A stretch of DNA of 29,952 bases from Carex sylvatica (GCA_964058845.1 CAXKVR010000485.1:1-29952), one strand, 5' to 3'. Positions 10,927 to 20,328 are shown, counted from the first letter of the stretch. A program made the numbers and translations. The notes: generated by a model not told the origin, from the sequence alone.

Positions 10927-11678
10927 TCTGATAATCTTCTTTGTGAAGATATTTTTTCCTATCAACAGGGCTAATGCTCATTGGTACACCGGTGTATTAA
11001 ATTTTAGAAAAAAAGAACTTCAAATATTAGATTCTATGAAAGGCAAAGGCGATCGTACGGAATATGACAAAGATACATTATATTTGGTAATGAACAATAT
11101 TCATTTCCATTAAAAAGATTCTTACTATGATAACTTTTTTTGCGAATATATAACATATTATTTTATTGCACAGCTCTACGGAATTCAAATGTGTTTGGGT
11201 TCAAATTTTAAAGGAAAAAGATGGGAAGGCGAACTACATAATATATTAACATGGCCCATCAGAATAATCGACAACATTCCAAAACAAGATGATGGGTATG
11301 ATTAACAAGTTATATTTCAATTTTTTAAATTAACTTGATTCTCAATTATATATACCTCATATTTGTGATCGTATCCATCAGGATTTCGTGTGGCCTTTTT
11401 TGTTTGAAATATATGCAGCTTTGGGATGGAGATAACATTAAAATACCATTTTCACAGATATATTGCTTATTTTTTTTCCTTGAACGAGTATGTTCTTCAA
11501 ATGACAGTACAATTCGAAGTTATGGATACTTTAACTTGTGTTGCTTACTTTGCAGGACGATGTGGATTTATTTCGAAATAAGTTGGCTGCTGAGTTAATC
11601 TTTTATGAATTAAACGTGATAGAGGAAGTGCAACGAGCAAGAGACGATATTATTCGCTTATCGGATGGAAATTTGTAA
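10927..11678 (+). pseudogene. Ulp1/C48-type cysteine protease catalytic domain, fragment with a lost splice donor
   Basis: Ulp1-type proteases cleave SUMO from proteins; in plants many relatives ride on Mutator-like elements. Four exon blocks are seen: about 10927-11086, 11174-11295, 11382-11459 and 11556-11678 (ends in TAA). They read FFPINRANAHWYTGVLNFRK with ILDSM, LYGIQMCLGSNFKGKRWEGE, PKQDDGISCGLFCLKYMQLW and DDVDLFRNKLAAELIFYELN. All four catalytic positions are present: His in HWY, Asp in LDSM, the oxyanion Gln in PKQDDG and Cys in SCGLF. The usual Asp before that Cys is Ser. The donor after the third block reads CAG/ATATAT where CAG/GTATAT is expected, so reading through ends at a stop at 11596-11598. 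The N-terminal region is missing. The plus-strand chain follows the TRM7 fragment in the same element. Confidence 0.82.
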
Positions 11679-12953
11679 TTCATTCCGATAGCAGATGGAT
11701 TTTAAAGCTTCTTGTTAGTTTGAAGTTCCTAAATTATGATATTTCTCTATTGAGTGGATATACCAAATCTGAGCTTTTGGGTAACCACTTTAAAAGAGAA
11801 GAGATAATTTTTCAATGTCCTAAAATGAAATTAAAATTTTTGTAGATTGTACATTTAGGAAATTTTGTCATCAATAGCAGATATCAAATTAGAAAATTAT
11901 TCTGTAAAATAATATTCGTGACAAATAGCTTTATGCTTATTTACACGATTAACATGAGGATTGGCTTTTACTTTTCCTTGGTTTAGCCCTTAGGCAGTAT
12001 GATTGGTGTTAAGTGCACTCCAGTCAATGTACAACTTTCAGCAAGTTGCTAATGCATAACATAAATCAATTGGATATATCACGGTATGAGAATTTGGAGT
12101 TATGTTATTATATCACTTGATATGATAATTTCTCTTTTCCTTGTTTGTATGTATATATTCGTGATATTTCTAGTTTGATGTAATAGTCATACACCAATTG
12201 GTACAACTGTTGGTACCAGCTAGAATTTCTTGAGTAGTTACTATCAATCATTCAAATTCAAGTGCAAGATTTGTGTCATCTCAAGCCATAGCAAAAAAAA
12301 AAAATAGACAAAAAGTTAGAGAAATATAGTATTGTCCATCCTAGATTATTTAAACAAAGAAAACATCAAAAATTAAAATCTATGAACTCTTTTGGTGCTA
12401 TTCCAGTACTACAAAAATTAAACAGCTTCAACAGTCTTGCATCACTAGTACTACAAAATTTAACAATCTAAAAATACAACAACAATGATAAAATAAAACA
12501 ACTTCAAAAAGTTCATGACAGCTTCAACAGTATATGTATAGTTGTGATGTATATCTGTCATCATGCGCTTATGGGATCGGAGATTTGTCTTTTTTCAAAG
12601 GGCTGATCAGTTCCTGGTTGTGATTATCTGTCAACATGAATGCTGTTTAAGCCTAACTCTGCATTACTAGAAAAATGCCACATGATGATATCTGAATGGA
12701 GATCAATGCCTATCAAAAATAAATATCAATTAGTACATACAAATCTGGTTGTAAACAGTACTACCCAGTCCTCACACAAATTTATTTTCCTTTTTAAAAA
12801 ATAGATCACACAATCAGAACTCAGTTCTCACACAAACCTAAAAAGTATAGCAGTTCAAACCAATTTCCAGTGAAAAAAAAACATGGAGATGTTTTTGAAA
12901 AAATGGTGCCATAAGTGTTTTGGGAAAGGCACAACTTTGGTATACAGAAACTT
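11679..12953. other. Non-coding stretch between the protease fragment and the checkpoint gene
   Basis: Holds the probable 3' untranslated regions of two convergent fragments. No gene was recognised. Short repeats of CTTCAACAGT and ACTACAAAA occur at 12405-12535. Confidence 0.4.
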
Positions 12954-13172
12954 TTAGGGAAGAAATGTCTCATTGATGTCATCCATGGCTTGCCGAGTGA
13001 AAAATGTTGGTTCAAACAAACCATCGCAGCATCCTCCACCTTCAACCTTTTTAGAGGTAGGGTTCGATTTAACCTCAGTTGCTGAGTTAGAAAACCTGGT
13101 ACCATTAACAGGGTTGTCTTCTACCAAGAAACTATTTTTACCCATTTTTGGGTTCTCACCCTTAAAAATGTT

Positions 13173-13328
13173 ATTTGGTTTACTTTTTGGGTTTGTGTTC
13201 TCTTCCAATTCATCATCTGGTAAAATATAAAAACTGCTATCTGAATTGCTATTTGGTTTATGGGTTGGGTTTGTGTTCTCTTCCAATTCATCATCTGGTA
13301 AGATAGAAAAGGTGCTATCAACAACTGG
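13173..13328. repeat. 78-bp in-frame tandem duplication carrying an ABBA-type motif
   Basis: Units 13173-13250 and 13251-13328 share, on the plus strand, ATTTGGTTTA, GGGTTTGTGTTCTCTTCC and AATTCATCATCTGGTAA. In the minus-strand protein this is a 26-residue repeat containing FYILPDDELEENTNP and FSILPDDELEENTNP. The length is a multiple of three, so frame is preserved. Confidence 0.9.
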
Positions 13329-14423
13329 CTTCGTTTCCACTAAAGCAACTTTTTGGCCCCTCTTCGGTCTCGCACCCTTTGGAAAATCCATGGGTTTTCG
13401 AAACATGCCATTTATTTCATCCATCGCTTCTTTCAAATTCATGGTGGGGTCCACTAGGCCATGATGACATGCATTCTCTGCTTTTGGTTCTTCAGAAATT
13501 GTTGCCCCGACAAACTTTCGAATCATCACTGTATCTTCTCTGAGCCCGTGATTAAAGCCTTTTGAATTTCCATTCAAATTTTGTGGTTCTTCATCTGGTA
13601 AAATTGTAAAATCACCCACAAAAGGTTTAAACTTTCCTGGGTTTTTGTTGGATTTGCAAGGCCTTTCTTCTTCATCTACAAAGATTTCAAACCCACTATT
13701 TTCTTTGTTTAGAGTTTTGTTTCCTTTGTTTCTGTTTGATTTTCTCTGTATTGCTGGATCAACATCCAACGGCTCTTGAAACATGTTATTTATGGCGTTC
13801 ATTGCCTCTTTAGTGGTGATTGTGGGCTCCACAAGGCCATTATGGCACGACATTTCAGCCACAGACTTGCCAACTATGGCCGAATCAACAAATTTGCGCA
13901 CCATTATCGTGTTCTCACTGTTGAAACAGGTCAAGTTGTTAGTACCAGTATTGGCTGTTGTTTTGGTGGACCTGGTTTTTGATTTGACTTTTGTTTATGC
14001 TCTTGGCTTGTCTCGTTTTGTGGGACCTACATTTGAAGATGGATTTTCATAAGTACCTTCACCTGACAAAGAAACATTCTTCAGCCTTAGTTCATAAGAC
14101 ATGTTTATTTGAAGCAGGGAAATTTTCATATGAAGATTCACAAGAATTAAAATATATATTCAAATAATATTTGATGTCATGCCAAAAAAATTGATATTTT
14201 TTTTTTTTGAAATAAGAGCTCCCGTGAATCCCAGTATCAATTTCTTTTCAGATAAACCTGCATCTCTTCGTAGAGAAACGAGGTCCATCATCACCTGTGC
14301 TTGACTAATTAACAGCCTACTTATCTCAGCACCAGATACATCAAATTTCTCTAAGGGTTTTGACTTTCATGTATGGCGCCAAATTTGATGTTTATAACTC
14401 CATCTAAACACACAGATAAATGT

Positions 14424-14601
14424 GGGTCTGGATCCCATAAATGTAATCCAATTTTTTAGTTTTCATCCTGACCGTCCGGTCAGAATATGGGCCAATCCAG
14501 CCTGAGGTGGAATGCACACCCCCTTTAATATTCGTGCCAAAACAGACCGGACAGTCCGGATCCAAACTTAAAAATTGGGTTACTTTAGGGGATCCGAATT
14601 T
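14424..14601. mobile_element. 178-bp MULE-type MITE (foldback) nested in the captured checkpoint gene
   Basis: Arms of about 65 bp (14424-14492 and 14537-14601) are imperfect inverted copies around TCCGGTC and GGATCCC. The exact 9-bp duplication GATAAATGT lies on both sides (14415-14423 and 14602-14610). It sits in the intron between the last two exons of the BMF3-type copy, so it inserted either in the donor gene before capture or in the Pack-MULE afterwards. Confidence 0.8.
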
Positions 14602-15368
14602 GATAAATGTATAGACTACAAGCACCCATACAAATATAAAAGACAATCCAAACCTGATTAAATTTCAGTCCAGTACCAACTTACATGACTAGACTGGGAT
14701 CAGTTGTACCACGGCCAACAAAGCTTGTGTACTCTCCAACCAGGTCCAAAAATATACATACGAGTAAGCAGATTAAAAAATCTAGAATATTTAGTTACCT
14801 TTGGGTACAATAGGATGGTCCCTCTTTGTGTCCCTTTTCCTAGGCATCGTTCCCTGCATCTTAAAAAACTTATTATAATGATGCTTAAGTATAAATTACA
14901 GCATAGTCCCTGAAATTAGACTTCTCAGATTGTTAAGCAAATCCTCGTACTGCCGGTACGCAACCTAGATTTTTCTAGGTCGATTTAAGCTTGATATTCA
15001 CATTTGGTAGTTAATTAGTTTAAAATTATTCTTGTGCACTTGAATAGGAACATTAAAGTTGGTCTGAGTTGATATTTATATTCAAGATTTTTAAAAATTT
15101 CTGAAGTATACTTGTGCACTGAATTAGGACCATTCGAAATACTAGAAATATAAAAAATAGAATTTTCTGCTTACCTTTAATTTTAATTGTTTTTTCTTAA
15201 ACAACTCAACACGTTGAAGGAATTGGTCGTATGATTTTTGTAGCTCACTGACAGGCTCTGCAATGCTGTTATAAAAAAGAACAGAAAAATACATTAATGC
15301 AAAACTTCAGATAAATATAATCCACAAAAAAGTATAATCAAAGAAGCATTACATCTGCTTACCATTGC

Positions 15369-15851
15369 TTACCTTTGGTAGGTACCATTACCACATTTCT
15401 CAATTCAATATTAGTAACAGTGCTAACCATTGCCACCCTTTTGCATAATACAAACTAAAGCACTTATTGTAAATGCAATTTGAAAATTGAAGGGGTAAAA
15501 ATATGCAAAATTCATAGAAATTGCTAATTAGCAACATTATCAACAATGCTAACAAAAATCAAGTTTTTGCATCATTTTTCAACCAATATGCATATGGATA
15601 TAGTCATAGAGTACACAAAAAGTAGATGATATAAGATTCAAGCTTTGCAATTTGATCGATGAGCCTTTGATAGGTACCATTACTACATTTCTCAATCCAA
15701 CACTAGCATTAATGCTCAATATTACCGCTTAAACAGTTCCAAATCTAACGCTGAGGATTTTGTAAACCTCCCCTTTGCATAATACAAGCTGAAGACTTAC
15801 TGGAAATGCAATTTGAAAATTGGAGGGGTAAAATTTGCAAAATTGATAGAA
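15369..15851. repeat. Diverged direct duplication in the intron that replaces the TPR exons
   Basis: Positions 15369-15521 and 15661-15851 share GGTACCATTA, ACATTTCTCAAT, TTGCATAATACAA and AAATGCAATTTGAAAATTG with GAGGGGTAAAA. The second copy has about 50 extra bases. The pair lies where the missing Mad3/BUB1 TPR exons would be expected. Confidence 0.8.
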
Positions 15852-16150
15852 ATCGGCATCCTAAACCAGCAACTGGGATACGGAAATGAACGTACTGGTG
15901 AATACATACAGTTTCTAGCCATTACTAGACCAAAACAAAAATAGAGAAGCTCTGAGGGTATAAGGCAAAAGATTTGGACTGATCTTACTGGAGCCAGGGG
16001 CGGAGCGGATCGGACCCGGAGTAGCGTTTAATGTCGGAGATGAGAGAGGAAAAAAGCTCTCTGTGCTCATCCTCCGTCGCCATTTTTGTTTCCTAGTGAG
16101 AGTGGAGAGAGAGAGAGCGTTTTTGTGTTATTGAGAGTGGATAGTTCGCA

Positions 16151-16553
16151 GTGCGGAGAGGGGCGGCGCGTGAGCAAAGCGGAGAGGCAGAGATGCATAG
16201 AGGCGTAAGGATTTGGGTTTGGGTTTAAGGGAGAAAATCGCGTCTAGATGCGTCTTGAGTAGGCGGAGGCGGCGAGGATGAGACAAGAGAGAAGACAGGC
16301 GGCTAGGACGAGAGAGAAGCAGAAGCGGAGAGAAGCAGGCGACGTAGACGGAGTGTAGGAAAATAAGAAATAAACGGACTATTTTACCCTTTCGAAAAAG
16401 TTTTTTCTGTTTAATTTAACGTCAGAGACGATTATAAGAGTTATACAGCCTATCTAATCCGAGCCATTCAATAGATAAAATCAACGATTGAGATTTCATT
16501 TTAATTTTACTGCACTACAGTCAAAATCAAAGTGCTGCACTGTAGACAACCCC
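16151..16553 (-). repeat. Right terminal inverted repeat (403 bp) of the Pack-MULE
   Basis: Inverted copy of 5431-5822. It carries 11 extra bases (in the segment CTCTTATAATCGTCTCTGAC on the minus strand) relative to the left TIR. On the minus strand it reads inward, AT-rich then CT-rich, and runs to within 68 bp of the checkpoint-gene start codon, so it probably supplies that copy's promoter and most of its leader. Confidence 0.93.
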
Positions 16554-16562
16554 TTATTTTAT
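16554..16562. repeat. Right 9-bp target-site duplication of the Pack-MULE
   Basis: TTATTTTAT directly follows the last base of the right TIR and matches 5422-5430 exactly. Confidence 0.93.
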
Positions 16563-16816
16563 TTACTTTTCAACTACTTCGATACATTCCAAAAGCGAAT
16601 CTATGGAATTCTCATCCCTCAGGTTATCCGACTACAATTGAAACGAACGGTTCAGGATCCGTCTTTTAATTTGGCACGAATTTTAAAGCACAAATAATTC
16701 TGGTCTCTGCGCGATCTTGAATAGGCAGTTAGGCACCGACTGGGTTGTCCGTTTCAGAGTCAGATATCTAAGAAGATGCGGATCTGGATCTATGTGTATG
16801 TCAGATAGTGTGGGAA

Positions 16817-17290
16817 AATGGCACAGCGGAGCCGGTTCCGTTACAGAACGGTACGATAACAGTACGAAACGGCACGGTACGTTTTATTGTTCTGTACCGT
16901 GACTCGCGTGTTGTGTGCCGTGATCATTCGCAAGTCGTAATCACCCCTTAATATTTTGGTCACGGCACGCAAAAGATCCGGTCACATCACGGCATAGCAC
17001 GTAATCACGCGAGTCACGTGTAATTAGAACAGTTAGGTCTTAATCAAATAGTGAATCTTGAAGAAACTAACTTAAATTATGAAAAAAATAGTTAAACGTG
17101 AGAAACGTGACAAGTTATGTTTGGACATGGTATGTGAATAGTCACGGCACGCGAGTCACGGCGTGACTTGCGTGCTGTGACTACCCCTTGACATTTTGGT
17201 CACGGCACGGCACGGGTCACTGTTCACTTGATCACGGCACAGCACAAGACCAAAATCACGACATGTTAGTCACGGCACGGCATGTTTTTT
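16817..17290. repeat. CACGGCAC / GTGCCGTGAC-rich repeat block
   Basis: CACGGCAC or close variants occur many times on both strands. TTTTGGTCACGGCACG recurs at about 16952 and 17195, each time preceded by ACCCCTTnA. Short palindromes such as GTCACGGCGTGAC occur. The block is locally GC-rich within AT-rich flanks. No coding potential was seen and its repeat class is unknown. Confidence 0.65.
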
Positions 17291-17557
17291 CGACTCTAAT
17301 GTCAAATAATGATAAGCCATCCTCATAATTTTAACTTTTTTTAACGATGTATATAAAATTTAATTTAATTTTCCTCTTCTTTTTACATAGTTTAACCCTT
17401 TTTTTTAAAAAAATTTTTTAAATATATACTTGTAGCATAGTGGTTACAGTTTTATAAAATATTTGTGAAGTCTTGAGTTCAATTTTCAGAGGCCACATCA
17501 TTTTTTACATATTATATATTTTATATTTTAGCATATTTATTCAAAAAATTTAGTTTC

Positions 17558-18673
17558 TGTTGGATTGTGTCATAATTTACTTGTCTGTTTGACTAAATTT
17601 GCAAAACATATATTAATTGAATTTTACAATTTTTTTGTGTTGAAATATTGTGCATGTTTATGACTATAGGAATACAATACACATATCAATGATGAATAAA
17701 CAATTATTATACTTATAAAGAATGCAATCATGAAGCACTGGGCATTGGACAACAGAAACATCATCTCAAGATTAGAATTAATAATATGTGAAATTGATAA
17801 AATAAGCTTGAGATTGACCTAAGTAAAACCTACCATTGTAACGGATCACAACGGTAGAGTGGCCGTTGCAATGAATAAAATAAATCATTAACCCATTGTA
17901 CCATGGATTAAATCAGGGCAACGGTCCCCGTAACGGTCTGAAATGGTTGGCACCCCATAATTTCCAGAGATCGACCATTATGGGACCGTTACAACAGTTA
18001 ATCTACCGCCAGGGTTAATTGTGCTGTAAGTTGACCAACCGTTATAACGGTCAAGGAACCAATATAACAGTTAAGACCAAATTACTTCATTTTGACCAGC
18101 TCTCTATAAATATAAGCAAAATCTAGGTTTGGATTATCACTCTAGCTGCCTTTAACTTCAAAACACGAATTTTCAGATATAGAAAAAGTCATTGTTGCTT
18201 GTGCACTTGAACTTCAATATTCATATTCAATCTCAAGCTTATTCAACCAATACACAACCCCTTAGAGTGATCATGTGAGATCAACCCTTACACTTATTCA
18301 CTTGAGTCTTTGTTGCTCACCTTGTTATCTTGGAGCCTTTAGTGCTCGTGAGCCATTCCTTGCTCAGGCCATGTGACTTTTCCAGAAGATTGTAAGGGCT
18401 CACTGGTTCCACCTTGTACTCATTTCTCACTGGATAAAGAAAGGCTCGCCATCTCGAAGGTCTCGAGCCTCGGAGATGTAAGCATTAGTGTCGAACTCTG
18501 TAAACAACTCTCGTGTCAAGTGTCTCTATTTTTACTTTATTTTTTATTAGTTTAGATTCGAGTTATTCTAGTTTTCGCCAAGAATAATATATAAACACGC
18601 TAGATAATTTAACTTAGAATAAAAATTTTAAAATGCCCTATTCACCCCTCTCTAAGTGTCTTTGGGACCAACA
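17558..18673 (+). mobile_element. Probable solo LTR of a Copia-type retrotransposon
   Basis: The 3' end reads AAAATGCCCTATTCACCCC, then GTCTTTGGGACCAACA, a form I associate with Copia (SIRE/Maximus-like) LTR ends. A matching TGTTGG start lies at 17558, giving TG...CA ends and 1,116 bp. A TATA-like CTCTATAAATATAAG lies at about 18100. Flanking 5-mers GTTTC and ACTTC match at only three of five positions, so the duplication is weak. No internal gag or pol and no second LTR were seen. Confidence 0.45.
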
Positions 18674-18710
18674 ACTTCGCCCCTGATTATGAATTAGAGA
18701 GGAATTGATG

Positions 18711-19068
18711 CACAAAGGAAAAGTTTTTATTCATAGTAATTATAAAATTCAGATGTACGAAAACTGATAGAGTATTTCGTTTTCAACCAATATAGTAAGA
18801 TCGTCAGTATGGATCACGATCCATATTTTATGGATCTGAGGCAATACCCATGATCCATCTTTTAAAAAAAAAAAAAAAACTTGGACTATAATTTTAAACC
18901 GTTTTAAAAAAGAAAAGAAAAAAGATGGATCGTGGGCATTGTCTCAGATCTTTAAAATGTGGATCGGGATCTGTATTGACAATCTTACTATATTAGTTGA
19001 AAACGAGGTACTATATTTGTTTTTCGTACATTTAAATTTTATAATTACTATGAATAAAAAATTTAGTG
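18711..19068. mobile_element. Foldback (hairpin) MITE of about 360 bp
   Basis: Arms of about 150 bp are inverted copies. Shared stretches include TTTTTATTCATAGTAATTAT at the outside, TAGTAAGAT with GTCA in the middle, and GATCCATCTTTT at the inside, around a short A-rich loop near 18863-18920. The target duplication is unclear. Confidence 0.75.
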
Positions 19069-19848
19069 TACAAAGATTACTATTTTTTAAATGTTCAATT
19101 TACACTTCAATGTAACACTTCGTTCTTTTAAGATCTTTCATCTCAAATTATTCATTTAAATAATTTACTGATTTTAAACCTTTTCGAGAGTTTCAAAAAT
19201 ATTTAGACAAATTCGGACCCATGCACTAGTAAACTTCGTCACCGCCTTTATACTCTCACAAACATCATGCTCGCCAACTCAGCAAAAAGCACCAACCTCA
19301 CTGAGGTATGAATCTCGCGAAGGTGTGAAGAAGATGAAGGATCAAATTTGTTTCTAAAATATTTGTTTCATTTTTACAAACATAACGAGTTTAATATTGA
19401 ATATACTCTTAAAGCATGTTGATATTATATAATCTAAAATTGAATACTCTCTTAATATTTATGTAATTTTAAATTTGAAATTAAGAAGTTATTAATTTGA
19501 TCCTCCATAGGTTTTGGAAACTTCATTTCGTATAATTGCACTTCCATTTCTTTTTTGCAAAAAACATATGATGATACAAGAAGGCAAACTTGAAATATCA
19601 TTTCAATTTTGTCACATTGCGCTGTCATTTCTCACAAAAAAAAACCGTAAGTACGTACAAATTTAACAAGATCATTCATCAAATTACTTCAACAAATAAT
19701 CAAAATTCACTGTAGTGTGACTAATGTGATTAGCAAACAAAATTGGGGAAAATGGGATTATAATGCGCGTTAAAGTTAAGAAAAGGTTTTCATATGTTTA
19801 TAGCACAATGGGCTTCCAAACCTCACAAATATATATATATATAGATAG
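19069..19848. other. Intergenic, no gene seen
   Basis: AT-rich sequence without a supported exon, RNA gene or element. It ends in an (AT)n tract at 19829-19842 next to the first of two foldbacks. Confidence 0.4.
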
Positions 19849-20295
19849 AGAGAGAGACTAATGTGCATTCATATGCATATGGATCGAAATATATACAGTT
19901 TAAATTTGAAATTTCAAAATTCAAAAAGTTGATCTGAACCGTTCATCTTGTTCTCCATATTAATATGTGCTTCCATATTAATATGTGCTTGGAAACCAAA
20001 TTTTACATTTTTCTGGATTCTTTTACTATTTATTAAGCCACTTTGAAAATTATTAATCTAACGGTGGCTGCACAAAACAGTAAAATCAGCAGCCACCGTT
20101 GGATCAACAATTTTCAAAGTAGCTTAATAAATAGTAAAAAAAATTCAGAAAAATGTAAAATTTGGTCTCCAAGCACATATTAATATGGAGAACAAGATGA
20201 ACGATTCAGATCGATTTTTTGAATTTTAAAATTTCAAATTTGGAATGTATATATTTCAACCCATATGCATACGAATACACATTAGTCACTCTCTA
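19849..20295. mobile_element. Foldback MITE C, about 447 bp
   Basis: Near-complete inverted repeat starting AGAGAGACTAATGTG, with arms of about 200 bp around a loop near 20060-20080. Arms share CATATGCATA, GGAAACCAAATTTTAC / GTAAAATTTGGTCTCC and ACTATTTATTAAG. The left arm has an 18-bp tandem duplication of CCATATTAATATGTGCTT. It abuts TA- and GA-repeat sequence on the right. Confidence 0.82.
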
Positions 20296-20301
20296 TATGA
20301 G

Positions 20302-20328
<27 letters not shown>

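Larger units (their letters stand above)
12954..16083 (-). pseudogene. BMF3: BUB1/MAD3-family spindle-checkpoint gene (plant BMF3 type), captured copy lacking TPR exons and with one in-frame stop
   Basis: Family proteins act at kinetochores in the spindle assembly checkpoint. Exons on the minus strand are 15989-16083, 15175-15265, 14799-14853, 14685-14733 and 12954-14085. Phases fit, giving 474 codons. Exon 1 reads MATEDEHRELFSSL to SGSDPLRPWL; exon 2 reads IAEPVSELQKSYDQFLQRVE. In relatives these flank roughly 90 residues of the Mad3/BUB1 TPR region, which is absent here, yet the CA/C junction keeps frame. The last exon has a TAA at 13995-13997 (codon 127). The same frame then stays open to 12954, with a KEN box (224-226), ABBA-type motifs FEIFVD (229), FTILPD (256), FSILPD (356) and FYILPD (382), and three GL(V/F)(D/E)PT/EAM repeats (180, 306, 452). 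As read, only 126 residues would be made. The start codon is 68 bp inside the right TIR. BMF3 versus another subfamily is from memory. Confidence 0.85.
5431..16553. mobile_element. Giant Pack-MULE (Mutator-like element) carrying several captured gene fragments
   Basis: The 11,123-bp element is defined by three observations. It has long inverted terminal repeats (5431-5822 and 16151-16553). Both ends begin GGGGTTGTCTA. An exact 9-bp duplication, TTATTTTAT, lies directly outside each end (5422-5430 and 16554-16562). Nine-bp target duplications with long TIRs are the hallmark of Mutator-like elements. No MURA transposase was recognised, so it should need transposase supplied in trans. Cargo is a possible transit-peptide exon, a TRM7 5' fragment, a Ulp1-type protease domain and a BUB1/MAD3-family gene, all with introns, so capture was from genomic DNA. 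It is inserted about 340 bp beyond the CT-rich PIS leader exon. Confidence 0.93.

Noticed and set aside
12973..14052. Plus-strand frames opposite the checkpoint gene
   Set aside because: Shadows of the long minus-strand exon; their peptides lack family features, while the minus frame holds conserved repeats.
5431..16553. The two 400-bp inverted copies as a segmental duplication of a host promoter
   Set aside because: Exact 9-bp duplication immediately outside both ends and shared terminal bases fit transposition far better than a segmental copy.
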